Positions 25,026 through 34,102 of a stretch of DNA of 41,662 nucleotides are shown in pieces. Each line of letters begins with the position of its first letter. Positions within the stretch are counted from its first letter, which is position 1. Source of the DNA: Kosmotogaceae bacterium (lineage in GTDB: Bacteria; Thermotogota; Thermotogae; Petrotogales; Kosmotogaceae); the NCBI GenBank assembly GCA_003444085.1, contig DLVL01000075.1, positions 13,243 through 54,904 of the forward strand. Reading direction: 5' to 3'. The position numbers and the translations under genes were made by a program. The notes under the pieces are model-generated. The model had not been told where the DNA came from, did no database searches, and was given only the letters and a program-made list of their open reading frames with translations.

Positions 25026-28000
25026 TTGAGTATTCTAACAAAGTACGTGATCAAGCAGCTATTGGGTTCGTTCTTCATCGGCCTCGGCGGCTTTTTAATA
25101 TTTGTTAGCCTTGAATTATTATATCAACTGTCAGACATAATCGTTCGGTACCGCGTCGGCATTGACAAGCTCTTTCTGCTCATCTTCTATAATCTGCCTT
25201 ACTTCATCGTTCTGGGAATACCCGTGGGAGTTCTTTTGGCGATATTCTGGACACTTTCGCGTATGAGAACCGATAATGAACTGATGGCCATGCAGACCCA
25301 TGGTATTTCGTTGAAGTCAATTGTTCTTCCTTTCGTACTTGTGGCACTTATACTCAGTGGCTGTGTCTACGTTTTGAACGACTATCTCGTTCCGGAAGCG
25401 AACAGAAAAGCTTCCGAAGCTCTTGCTAGATATGTCTACAGACGTCCTGAAGTGACCCTGAGAGAGAACGCTTTCATGGAAGACGGGATGGGCAGGTATT
25501 TATATATCAAGCGCGTGAATACTGAAACCGGTGTCTTGCAGGATGTGCTTCTGTATGAAATCGCTGACCGGGTGACAAGAGTTACCAGTGCAAGACGAGC
25601 CATAAGAGAAGGCAACGATTGGATCATGCAAGATGGAAGAATATACGAAGTTGACGACACGGGTTTTCTCAGGCTTGATATCTCTTTTGAAACACTTGAA
25701 CTACAATTTGAGCATAGCATTGATGAGTATATCAGGACGACCAAATCTCCCAGAGAGATGACAAGTGCTGAGCTGAGAGAGAGAATAGAGTCTTTCAGAA
25801 GAATAGGGGTCAATACTGCTTCACTCGAGGTGTCTCTTCAGGAGAAGTACTCCCTGTCAATTGCACCGCTTGTGATTGTTCTTCTGGGTGTTCCTGTCTC
25901 CGTTCTTGTGAATCTGAAATCAAAGTCATGGTCAGTGATTCTGACTTTCGTTCTTGTGGTCATCTACCAGGGCTCAGGAGCCTGGCTCAGTGCACTCGGA
26001 AAAGAGTACAGAATAACGCCGTGGCTTGCGCCGTGGATTCCGAATATCGTGTTTACTGCGATTGGTATTCTGGCATACTTGATGATTGATACTAAAGTAT
26101 CATACCGTCTGTCAGAAACACTCGTTCGTGTTTTCAGAATCTCTGTTATCTTACTCGTTGTAACTATTCCTGCTTTATTTGTTTTCTCCGCAGATGTCAA
26201 GGTGCAGGGTGGAAACGTTGCAGGTACAGCGCGAGAGATACTTCTGAGTGATGGGGTAAGCTTCAGCTATACGGCAAAAGAGTACTGGATTACAGTCGAG
26301 GCAGACAACGCCTCTGTGTTGATGAAGGATGGAGAACCTGCATCGATTTCCTTCTGGGGAAATGCGAAGCTCGCCATCGAGAATCACGTGATTGAAGCTG
26401 ATCGATTGCTTATTGACCTGGAGCGTCTCTTCTTTGAGAGTCTTGAGGTGTACACATCGGCAGAGGTCCCGATTCCAACGGTCGAGGATGAAACAAAAAG
26501 AGAGGAAACTCTCTTTTTTGTTTACGGAAAACATCTTGAGGCTCCTATCGATGAAGATGCGACACTTGTGCTTTCAAAGGGTTACCTTACGACTTGCGAT
26601 GTATCGAAAGATCCTCACTATGTTTTCAGAGTGTCTGAAACGGAAGTTGTCCCTGAAGAATACATTGTTGTGAAGAATCTAATAATGTACATAGGAAGAG
26701 TCCCGGTCTTTTATCTGCCGATTTATCGTTTCCCTCTCGATGATCCCGAAAGAAGACCCTTCAGTGTTGATTTCAGTTCCATTGGAGAGGCCAAGACGAC
26801 TCTGACTCTGCGTTATCTTGACATAGACTGGCTTGTTCTGAAAGTGGTTTGGGAAAGGAATTGGGCTACCACAGAAGAAGACGTGGCAATTGGGGCTAGT
26901 ATAGATACACGTCTTGGTGAGATTGATTCGCTGGGCTTTACCGGAGAGCGTATCCAGGGTGACGAATACATCATGGATTATGGTGGGTACCTCTTGTTGC
27001 GTCCCTCAACATCTTTAGGAAGGATTGAAGTCGGAGGAATGCATCTTCAAGGTGTTGCAGCTGAAGAGCTAAAGATACCTTTCACCACTTTCAGCTATGG
27101 TTTGAATACGAAACCGAAAACGCCAGCGTTACTGAGTGTATTTGATGTTAAAGACAGGCTCGAATCCGAATCAGTTTCTCATGCTCATCTGAGCTACAAG
27201 ACACCTGCGGGGGCGAAACTGATTGCCGATTTCAGTGCACATTATGCTCATTTTGATGATGATTACCTTTGGACTGTCAATATGAGACAACTCAATTTAC
27301 CGGCTAATATCTCTATCGAGACGGAGAGGTTTTCCCTCAGGTCAGAAAGATTTGCCTCAAATGCTCTGATTGGAAGACGCTATATTGAAAGCAGCGCTGC
27401 TTCAGGGATTCTATATGATCTACGGGCGAGCGCCTCATTACTGAGCACCAGGATAAGCTATGGAGCCTTTTCCTTCAGTATCTCTTCACTCTCCGTAGAG
27501 ATTCTGGCAGATGCAGAGAGTATGGATGAGCTTCTCAAAGTGGATAGTATCGAAGATTTTCTGCTCAGCGCGAAGAACTACGAGCTGAAATTCATGGGTT
27601 TTCAGACCAGGGGAGACATAGAAAGCACGTTTGATGCTTCTCCTCGTCGTATCACAGTCGTTATGCCTTTTGACAAGAACAGGATAGGGAAAAATATGTT
27701 TGTTCTTTCAGCTTTTTCTGAAAGGTTGAAGATAGAGGGAAAATACGCTCTTGACTACGATTCTGATGTTGACTCTGATAGCGAGAAAGAGCTCTTCTGG
27801 ATTGACCCGATCAAGGGAGCCTACCGGGGATGGCTCTCTGTTGATCTTGAAGCAGATTTTAGATTGCGTTACGATGGATCATGGACCTTCACTGCTGACA
27901 AACTGCAGATATACAAGGACATTGAAATCATCAAGACCCGGTTCTGGGATTTCTCATACACTTCTATTCTCACACCGAAGTACGAGATCGCACTTCTACT

Positions 28001-29426
28001 CTCTTCATCATCAGAAGAGTCAGAGATCACAAAGAGCTGGATTGGTGTTGTTTCAAAGAACAAGTTCTCTTTCAATCCTGGTGAATACCTTCAGACATCT
28101 ATTGAATACAATCCTGAGATTGGCTATGACTTACTTGAAATGGGTCTCGATATCCGCCATCCAGGGAAGTACTCTTACTCTGCCAGGACTGGTCTGTTGA
28201 ATGTTTCGTATGTTGTTGATCTTGACTATGAGGTGCTTTTTTCTGATCCCGGCTCAATGGAATGGCTCGGCGATGGAACCTTTAGCACTGATGGAAAGGC
28301 CGAGATTCTTTTTGTGGAGTTTGCGCATACATCAAAGACGGAGCTTAAAAAGAGAGCATTTGAGGAAGGCTGGGACACAAAAGAGTTCCTTCTCTCCCGC
28401 CCTTCTAAGACTGAAGCATCTGTATCTTTTTCCATGGGCTTCTTTTCTCACAAGAGTCAGTCAACATACGATTGGGTTGAGGGGGTCTGGGGGGACATAG
28501 TTAACACTGAGAGGCTGACTCTCCAGTTCGAAAGAATCGAATACAGTCTCGGTGTTGATTGGACCTACGATCCCGCTGATGACGCAGAAAGAGAACTCAA
28601 GAACATCTCCTTGACAACAGCGTTTTCATTTGAAGATTCATTTAAGATCTCCGCGAAGTTCAGCTACCCTTACAAGCGTGGAAACACAGAATACCTTGAA
28701 CGATTCAGAATAGAAGTTGGCGAACTCCGCGTATGGAACTACTTCAAGTGGAAGAGTGCAACTATTGACTTCATGACTGATCAGAGGCTTATCGACAAAA
28801 GCCATGAGGCTTACACCAAGTACTTCAGCACGACTGACAAGGAAGCCAGGTTTGCACTATTTTCGGTAACCGACATGGAATTCGGCAGCATCTCTCTTGG
28901 AGCACTATATTTCGCTACAGAGCATATAAATGATGAGGGTTTTTCGCTTTCTCTTGGGATTAACAGACTGAGAATAGACGGTGTTCAGTATATTGGAGGC
29001 AGCACAGCTTCTGTTCGCGATCATGGCTTTTCGGTTGAGTATATCAGCCGTACGGACAGGACTGCTGTTATAATGAGTCTGAACGAACTGGGGCTTTCTC
29101 TACCGTTGGACGATGAGATACCTTTTGTGCTTCACAGAATGACTCTGAATATCGGTACTGCAGACAATGACAATTATCTGGAAATAGGGACATACTCAGG
29201 TCTGCTGGATGATCTGAATACGTCAATCAGTAAGGCCAGACCCCTTTTCTTTGATTTACACTGCATGGCACTTGAGTTCTTTGCCCGTATTCGTTTCGGC
29301 GAAGGAGTAACAATATCGAATGCTATCGAATCTGTAGGTTTCAAGTATTACATAAAGGCATTTCCTGATAGATACCTTACCATTGGGTTCTATAGAGGCG
29401 ATCTGTTCTTCAGATTCAGATTTTGA
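25026..29426 (+). CDS. LptF/LptG permease fused to OstA- and LptD-like domains
   Basis: 1466-residue protein. Residues 1-360 match the LptF/LptG (YjgP/YjgQ) permease: three helices (about 14-33, 55-77, 98-118), a periplasmic beta-jellyroll (about 125-265), three more helices (about 276-296, 302-320, 337-355), including GIPVGVLLAIFWTLSRMRTDNE. A seventh helix (371-390) follows a basic loop (R361, R368, R371), which would carry the chain back to the periplasm. Residues about 391-515 look like an OstA/LptA segment. The LptD signature TTCDVSKDPHYVFR and YIGRVPVFYLPIYRFPL lies at 520-571. About 880 beta-rich residues follow, ending FFRFRF with the terminal Phe of outer-membrane barrels. In Gram-negative bacteria these parts are separate proteins exporting LPS. 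The only start is TTG 25026, directly after an in-frame TAG; its ribosome site is distant. Confidence 0.85.
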   Translation: MSILTKYVIKQLLGSFFIGLGGFLIFVSLELLYQLSDIIVRYRVGIDKLFLLIFYNLPYFIVLGIPVGVLLAIFWTLSRMRTDNELMAMQTHGISLKSIVLPFVLVALILSGCVYVLNDYLVPEANRKASEALARYVYRRPEVTLRENAFMEDGMGRYLYIKRVNTETGVLQDVLLYEIADRVTRVTSARRAIREGNDWIMQDGRIYEVDDTGFLRLDISFETLELQFEHSIDEYIRTTKSPREMTSAELRERIESFRRIGVNTASLEVSLQEKYSLSIAPLVIVLLGVPVSVLVNLKSKSWSVILTFVLVVIYQGSGAWLSALGKEYRITPWLAPWIPNIVFTAIGILAYLMIDTKVSYRLSETLVRVFRISVILLVVTIPALFVFSADVKVQGGNVAGTAREILLSDGVSFSYTAKEYWITVEADNASVLMKDGEPASISFWGNAKLAIENHVIEADRLLIDLERLFFESLEVYTSAEVPIPTVEDETKREETLFFVYGKHLEAPIDEDATLVLSKGYLTTCDVSKDPHYVFRVSETEVVPEEYIVVKNLIMYIGRVPVFYLPIYRFPLDDPERRPFSVDFSSIGEAKTTLTLRYLDIDWLVLKVVWERNWATTEEDVAIGASIDTRLGEIDSLGFTGERIQGDEYIMDYGGYLLLRPSTSLGRIEVGGMHLQGVAAEELKIPFTTFSYGLNTKPKTPALLSVFDVKDRLESESVSHAHLSYKTPAGAKLIADFSAHYAHFDDDYLWTVNMRQLNLPANISIETERFSLRSERFASNALIGRRYIESSAASGILYDLRASASLLSTRISYGAFSFSISSLSVEILADAESMDELLKVDSIEDFLLSAKNYELKFMGFQTRGDIESTFDASPRRITVVMPFDKNRIGKNMFVLSAFSERLKIEGKYALDYDSDVDSDSEKELFWIDPIKGAYRGWLSVDLEADFRLRYDGSWTFTADKLQIYKDIEIIKTRFWDFSYTSILTPKYEIALLLSSSSEESEITKSWIGVVSKNKFSFNPGEYLQTSIEYNPEIGYDLLEMGLDIRHPGKYSYSARTGLLNVSYVVDLDYEVLFSDPGSMEWLGDGTFSTDGKAEILFVEFAHTSKTELKKRAFEEGWDTKEFLLSRPSKTEASVSFSMGFFSHKSQSTYDWVEGVWGDIVNTERLTLQFERIEYSLGVDWTYDPADDAERELKNISLTTAFSFEDSFKISAKFSYPYKRGNTEYLERFRIEVGELRVWNYFKWKSATIDFMTDQRLIDKSHEAYTKYFSTTDKEARFALFSVTDMEFGSISLGALYFATEHINDEGFSLSLGINRLRIDGVQYIGGSTASVRDHGFSVEYISRTDRTAVIMSLNELGLSLPLDDEIPFVLHRMTLNIGTADNDNYLEIGTYSGLLDDLNTSISKARPLFFDLHCMALEFFARIRFGEGVTISNAIESVGFKYYIKAFPDRYLTIGFYRGDLFFRFRF

Positions 29427-29435
29427 GGTGTAGAG

Positions 29436-30047
29436 TTGGCTGATTATGCGAGAAGAAAGGAACTGATACAGGGGATTTCCAGAAAGATCAAAGAGTGTAT
29501 CGACTGCCCCCTTCATTTGACAAGGTCGAACACTGTGCCCGGAGAAGGTTCTGCGGAAGCTCCCGTGATTTTCGTTGGAGAAGGACCCGGGGCAGACGAA
29601 GACGCATCAGGAAGGCCTTTTGTTGGAAAGGCTGGTTCGTTACTCACCAAAATACTGGATTCGGTTGGACTTTCGCGTGATGAGGTTTATATTACGAATA
29701 TCGTGAAATGCAGACCCCCCAAGAACCGTGTTCCTACAGATAATGAGCAGAAAACATGTGCCAAATATCTTATGGCACAGATTGCAGTAATAAATCCAAC
29801 AGTCATAGTCACACTTGGAGCAACGGCACTCTCGTTCTTCCTCAGAGACAATGGCGTGAAAATGACAGAGGCAAGAGGTCAGCTCTTCGACTGGAAAGCG
29901 AATGTGAAGATCTTCGCCATGTTTCATCCCAGCTACCTCCTTCGTTATCCGTCAAGAGAGCCGGGTTCTCCGAAGAGCAAGACCTGGGAAGACATACAGA
30001 AAGTCAGAAAGATGTATGACAGACTGATTCAGGGAGAAAAAATCTAG
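29436..30047 (+). CDS. udg: Family 4 uracil-DNA glycosylase, iron-sulfur type
   Basis: 203-residue base-excision repair enzyme that removes uracil from DNA, common in thermophiles. The four cluster cysteines are C21, C24, C92 and C108; motif 1 is VGEGPGADEDASGRPFVG, and MFHPSYLLR carries the C-terminal active-site His. The start is TTG 29436 with GAGGTG upstream. It follows the LptF/LptD fusion by 9 bp and precedes the epimerase by 8 bp, inside one operon. Confidence 0.94.
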   Translation: MADYARRKELIQGISRKIKECIDCPLHLTRSNTVPGEGSAEAPVIFVGEGPGADEDASGRPFVGKAGSLLTKILDSVGLSRDEVYITNIVKCRPPKNRVPTDNEQKTCAKYLMAQIAVINPTVIVTLGATALSFFLRDNGVKMTEARGQLFDWKANVKIFAMFHPSYLLRYPSREPGSPKSKTWEDIQKVRKMYDRLIQGEKI

Positions 30048-30064
30048 GCGGGAGGGTGATATTT

Positions 30065-31009
30065 GTGGCAGACAATATCCTGGTAACAGGAGGAGCTGGT
30101 TTCATTGGATCCCATGTTGTAGACAAACTCATAGAGCGCAATATGATGCCGATTGTAGTTGATGATCTGTCAAGCGGGAAGTTGGAGAACCTTGATCCAA
30201 AGGCACTCTTCTATCATCAGGACATTAACGATGAAGAAATGATGGAGCGAGTATTCAGAATACATAGGCCAAGGTATGTCTTTCATCTTGCTGCGCAGAT
30301 TAGTGTATCAAAGTCAGTTAGAGAACCTCTGGATGATGCAATGATGAATATCATCGGTACTCTTAAGCTACTGGAGCTTGCCACAGCGAACGGGGCAGAG
30401 AAGTTCATTTTCTCGTCGACAGGGGGTGCAATCTACGGAGACGATGTTTCAACAGTTCCTACACCTGAGACAGAGCCAGCGAACCCCTGTTCTCCTTATG
30501 GTATTGCAAAGCTGTCTGTCGACCACTACCTGAGGTTTTACTCTGTGAGCCGGCATCTCACATGCATATCTCTGAGATATGGGAATGTTTATGGCCCCAG
30601 GCAGGATCCTGATGGAGAAGCTGGAGTTGTGGCGATTTTCGCAAAAGGAATGATCCAAAACGATACTGTAAGAGTCTTTGGTGATGGTGAAAATGTCAGG
30701 GATTACGTGTATGTTGAAGACGTTGCTGAAGCAAATGTGAACTGCGTCACCCATGAAGATAGCGACATCTTCAATATCGGCACAGGCATAGGAACGACGG
30801 TGAATAGACTATTCGAGACAATGGCAAAGGTCTCTGGTTATGACAGAAAACCAGTCTATGAAGAGCCAAGACCCGGAGATCTCAGAGTATCTATACTGAA
30901 CAGCGAAAAAGCTCAGGAGAAACTGAAATGGAGACCAAAGGTATGTATTGAAGACGGTCTGGTGAAGACAATTGACTTTTTCAGAGAAGAATTGGACACC
31001 TCTGAGTGA
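30065..31009 (+). CDS. NAD-dependent sugar-nucleotide epimerase/dehydratase (GalE-like)
   Basis: 314-residue extended short-chain dehydrogenase. NAD site VTGGAGFIGSH (residues 7-17), VDDLSSGKLENL, HLAAQISVSKSV, FSSTGGAIYGD with the catalytic Ser/Thr, and YGIAKLSVDHYLR with the YxxxK pair; ends in DFFREEL. It probably interconverts UDP-glucose and UDP-galactose or a related sugar for surface glycans; the exact substrate cannot be read from sequence. GTG 30065 is chosen since GGAGGGTGAT at 30051-30060 is the ribosome site; an in-frame GTG at 30056 falls within it. Overlaps rarA by 38 bp. Confidence 0.88.
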   Translation: MADNILVTGGAGFIGSHVVDKLIERNMMPIVVDDLSSGKLENLDPKALFYHQDINDEEMMERVFRIHRPRYVFHLAAQISVSKSVREPLDDAMMNIIGTLKLLELATANGAEKFIFSSTGGAIYGDDVSTVPTPETEPANPCSPYGIAKLSVDHYLRFYSVSRHLTCISLRYGNVYGPRQDPDGEAGVVAIFAKGMIQNDTVRVFGDGENVRDYVYVEDVAEANVNCVTHEDSDIFNIGTGIGTTVNRLFETMAKVSGYDRKPVYEEPRPGDLRVSILNSEKAQEKLKWRPKVCIEDGLVKTIDFFREELDTSE

Positions 31010-32294
31010 GAGGTTAAGACCTGAGACTTTTGATGATATTGTTGGGCAGCCTCATCTAACGGGTGAGCGAGGGATTGTTCGAAAGGCTGTTGAATCAGCC
31101 AGACTCTTTTCAATGATCTTCTATGGACCTCCTGGAACAGGAAAGACAACTATTGGGAAAATAATCTCGGGTCTACTTTCCCCGGAGTACGAGGTTGTCT
31201 TCTTCAGTGCAAGTCTTCAAGGAACTGCAGACCTGAAGAAAATCTTCTCCAGGGCAGAGCAGCTGAAGAGACATGGAAGACAGCTGCTGCTCTTTGTTGA
31301 CGAAATCCACAGGCTTAACAGGGCACAGCAAGATGTCTTTCTTCCCGTGGTGGAGAGTGGGACCATAGTATTGATCGGGGCAACCACCGAGAATCCCAGT
31401 TTCGAGATCAATCCCGCGCTACTTTCAAGGTGCAGACTTGTTATCTTCAGACAGCTCAACAGCAAGGATATTTTGCAACTGCTTGAGTCTGCCATGAAGA
31501 GAGACGCTACGCTTAAGGATATGGCTGTAGTAGTAGAGAAAACCGTGCTGGATGTTATCTCCGAGAACTCGGGCGGGGATGCAAGGATAGCACTGAATCT
31601 ACTTGACACACTCTGCGAAAGTGCCTATGCAATGAATCGTCCTTTACTTGATTTGGAATTGATGAACGAATTATCCACACTGCCTACAGGACGCTATTCA
31701 AAGAAAGGTGAGGAGCACTATGACCTCGCTTCCGCTTTCATTAAGAGTATGAGAGGAAGCGACCCCGATGCGGCCCTCTACTATATGCACAGAATGCTCG
31801 AAAGCGGGGAGGATCCAAAGTTCCTTGCCAGAAGGATGGTCATTCTTGCTTCAGAGGACATAGGTCTGGCTGATCCCATGGCTTTGCTGGTGGCCGTGGC
31901 AGCTTTCGAGGCAGTAGAGAAGGTCGGGCTCCCGGAATGTGCACTCAGCCTTTCTGAAGCTGCGATTTATCTCTCAATTTCGCCAAAGAGCAATCGCGTA
32001 TGCCTGGCCATGTCCGATGCAAAAGAGTCTGTCAGATCCACTTTAAATGAACCAGTTCCACTTCATCTAAGAAATCCTGTGACCGATGTGATGAAGAAGA
32101 TGGATTATGGAAAGGGGTACGTTTATCCTCACAACACGGGGGGATTTTATGAGTGCTGCTATTTGCCGGACAGAATCAAGAGAAAAGTGTTCTACAGGCC
32201 CTCGGACATCGGAAAGGAGAAATTGGTCAAAGAAAGATTGAAGAGGCTTTGGAAGCAGCTTAAGAAGTATGACCAAAACGAATCTCCTCACTGA
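30972..32294 (+). CDS. rarA: Replication-associated recombination protein RarA (MgsA)
   Basis: 440-residue AAA+ ATPase that acts at stalled forks. PLSERLRPETFDDIVGQPHL at the N-terminus, P-loop YGPPGTGKTTIGK, Walker B FVDEIHRLNRAQQD, GATTENPSFEINPALLSRC, then the clamp-loader-like lid and the C-terminal MgsA domain with PTGRYSKKGEEHYDL...SAFIKSMRGSDPDAALYYM (given in parts) and YVYPHNTGGF. The start is TTG 30972, inside the epimerase gene, placing PLSERLRP at residue 10, as usual; no strong ribosome site is seen, so it may rely on coupling. Confidence 0.94.
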   Translation: MTFSEKNWTPLSERLRPETFDDIVGQPHLTGERGIVRKAVESARLFSMIFYGPPGTGKTTIGKIISGLLSPEYEVVFFSASLQGTADLKKIFSRAEQLKRHGRQLLLFVDEIHRLNRAQQDVFLPVVESGTIVLIGATTENPSFEINPALLSRCRLVIFRQLNSKDILQLLESAMKRDATLKDMAVVVEKTVLDVISENSGGDARIALNLLDTLCESAYAMNRPLLDLELMNELSTLPTGRYSKKGEEHYDLASAFIKSMRGSDPDAALYYMHRMLESGEDPKFLARRMVILASEDIGLADPMALLVAVAAFEAVEKVGLPECALSLSEAAIYLSISPKSNRVCLAMSDAKESVRSTLNEPVPLHLRNPVTDVMKKMDYGKGYVYPHNTGGFYECCYLPDRIKRKVFYRPSDIGKEKLVKERLKRLWKQLKKYDQNESPH

Positions 32295-32304
32295 GGTGAT
32301 TGTT

Positions 32305-32785
32305 ATGGGATTCAGGGAAGATAGCTACTGCGGGCTTTTCTGTGGTGTATGCGACTTGCTTCTCTCTACGAGAGAAGGTTCTCTGGAAGATCCTGGCAAA
32401 AGGATCGAGATACTCACCCCAGGAGCCCTTCTGTGAAGGCTGCAAGAGTTCTAGCGTTAATGTTTTTTGTAAGAGATGATCGATCAGGCAATGCGCGCAA
32501 GAAAAGAAGTTGGAGTTCTGTTACATGTGTGCTGAGTATCCTTGCGAGATGCTGAAAGATTTTCGTAGCGATTCACATCCCCATCATTCGATTGTCTTTC
32601 ACAATCTTGGTCTTATTTCCACTATGGGTACGGAGAAGTGGCTTGAACAGCAACGCATTCGATGGCAATGTTCAAGCTGTGGCAGACGCTTTTCGTGGTA
32701 CGAGAAGGACTGCAAGGATTGTGGAACAAAACTGTTCAGTTGTATCTCCGAGGGAAAGACGCTAGATGAAAACGATTATGCATAG
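32305..32785 (+). pseudogene. Broken DUF3795 cysteine-rich protein (frameshift plus in-frame UGA)
   Basis: A composite of two frames matches the DUF3795 pattern from end to end. Frame one from ATG 32305 gives MGFREDSYCGLFCGVC and DLLLSTREG. A +1 shift between about 32372 and 32385 is needed to continue as KVLWKILAKGSRYSPQEPFC then EGCKSSSVNVFCKR. An in-frame TGA at 32477-32479 follows, then SIRQCAQEKKLEFCYMCAEY and, near the end, RIRWQCSSCGRRFSWYEKDC, running to a stop at 32785. The TGA replaces the cysteine expected in the family's C-x-x-C pairs. AGGTGAT precedes the start. Two independent lesions suggest a recent pseudogene; selenocysteine or sequencing error are alternatives. DUF3795 is a probable metal-binding family of unknown role. 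Confidence 0.8.
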
Positions 32786-32854
32786 TCTATTGGCCAGAAA
32801 TCGGAGAAATCATCCTGAACAATTTTACCTTGTCTCTTACCAGACAAAATGGCT
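32786..32854. other. Short convergent spacer
   Basis: 69 bp between the broken DUF3795 gene and the oppositely oriented TldE-like gene. A six-pair hairpin (TTGTCT/AGACAA) is the only structure seen; no T-tract follows on either strand, so I do not call a terminator. Confidence 0.4.
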
Positions 32855-34087
32855 TCACGTCTTCCTGACATCCATGTTAATCGCTGTCAGGTTCATCGGG
32901 GCAAGAGTGGTCAGTGAGTCTTTACCCACACCTATGAAATCTTCTCCAAACATCCTGAAGAACTGCGAACTGATACTCAGTTCAGGCAATCGTCCGACGA
33001 AGTGTTCGCCATCGAAGAGAATGGGGAACTGAACGGGCGAAGCAAAACTACCGTCGGAAGTGAAGTCACCTCCATCCGCTATAAAAGCAAATACCGCCTT
33101 TCTTCCTCCAAGTAATTCTCCTATAGTCTTCTCCGACTGGCTGATCCTGAAGGATGGCATATCAATGTTCGGGACAGAATCATAATCTCCGCCTGCTTCG
33201 CCGGTTAACGGAATTCCGAACATTGATGAAGCCTTCTTGTTTGTATAAGGTGATCTCAGCACACCATTCTCGATCAGCGGAAAGCGGAAGTCTTTGTTCA
33301 CGGTTCCTTCCGTATCAAAGAATGTTCTGAATACTCCGTCTTCATTGTTACGTGTGGAGTAAAGAGTGAAGGAGTCGGCAAAGAGCTTTTCGCCAATTTT
33401 CCCTGACAGCAAAGATCCGCCAGAACCATAAAGCATACCATGAAGACTGTCGTAGAACTTCATTACATGAGAACTATCTGGTAGAAAGACAACCGGATAT
33501 CTCCCGTCTTCAAAATCCCGTATTTCGTTCAGGTAAGCGTTGCAGATACTGTCAGTCAGCCTCAGAAACTCTTCTTTATCATACCTGACACCATTATAAC
33601 CGGTGAAAGCATCCATGATGTTTGCTGACTTCTTGTGTTTTATGACGAGAAGTATCTCGATGAATGATGTGGTATCCACAAGCAGGGTATCACGGGTGTT
33701 GTTCAGAGTGACTGATCGCTCTGTCAGAATAATCTTGTTCCCAAAAGAAAAAACGGATTGCCTTTGCCTGAGTTCGCCAAGCAGTGCTTCCGCTTCAGAG
33801 ATCAACTGCTCGGCAGAGCGAATATCCGAAGCGAGACTCCTCTGTTCTTGAATGCCCGTTGTCAATTCGTATGGATAAGGAATGCCAAGTTCGAGCGAGT
33901 CTCTTGCTCGACTCTCCAGTCTTTCTTCATTTGCTTCGCCCAACGTTCCTGCCACGCCAATCTTTCCTTCATTAACCATTCTTAATCCTGTTCGTCTGAT
34001 TTTCTTTGATCGAATGGAGTCTATTCTTGTCTGAACTACGTTGAGACACGTCTGATTCACTTCAATGCTGTATGTTTCTTTGTCCAT
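32855..34087 (-). CDS. TldE/PmbA-like subunit
   Basis: 410-residue member of the TldD/PmbA peptidase family without the HExxxH zinc motif, as in the TldE (PmbA) partner subunit. Fold markers: early SIRSKKIRRTGLRMV, later GKIGEKLFADSFTLYS, GVFRTFFDTEGT, and the C-terminal part with LLGGRKAVFAF. In E. coli TldD and TldE form a heterodimer that degrades unfolded or modified peptides such as the microcin B17 precursor leader. ATG 34087 follows AGGAGGGA; it lies 15 bp after the TldD-like stop and is probably co-transcribed with it. It is more divergent than the TldD partner. Confidence 0.82.
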   Translation of the reverse strand: MDKETYSIEVNQTCLNVVQTRIDSIRSKKIRRTGLRMVNEGKIGVAGTLGEANEERLESRARDSLELGIPYPYELTTGIQEQRSLASDIRSAEQLISEAEALLGELRQRQSVFSFGNKIILTERSVTLNNTRDTLLVDTTSFIEILLVIKHKKSANIMDAFTGYNGVRYDKEEFLRLTDSICNAYLNEIRDFEDGRYPVVFLPDSSHVMKFYDSLHGMLYGSGGSLLSGKIGEKLFADSFTLYSTRNNEDGVFRTFFDTEGTVNKDFRFPLIENGVLRSPYTNKKASSMFGIPLTGEAGGDYDSVPNIDMPSFRISQSEKTIGELLGGRKAVFAFIADGGDFTSDGSFASPVQFPILFDGEHFVGRLPELSISSQFFRMFGEDFIGVGKDSLTTLAPMNLTAINMDVRKT

Positions 34088-34102
34088 GATTGTCCCTCCT
34101 GA

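Noticed and set aside
32477..32479. UGA read as selenocysteine
   Set aside because: No convincing stem-loop follows within 40 bases, no sel genes are in the window and a separate frameshift is present. Kept only as an alternative.
32349..32555. 68-residue frame in the broken DUF3795 gene
   Set aside because: It uses a frame that does not match DUF3795 and has no ribosome site; it is a by-product of the real, disrupted coding path.
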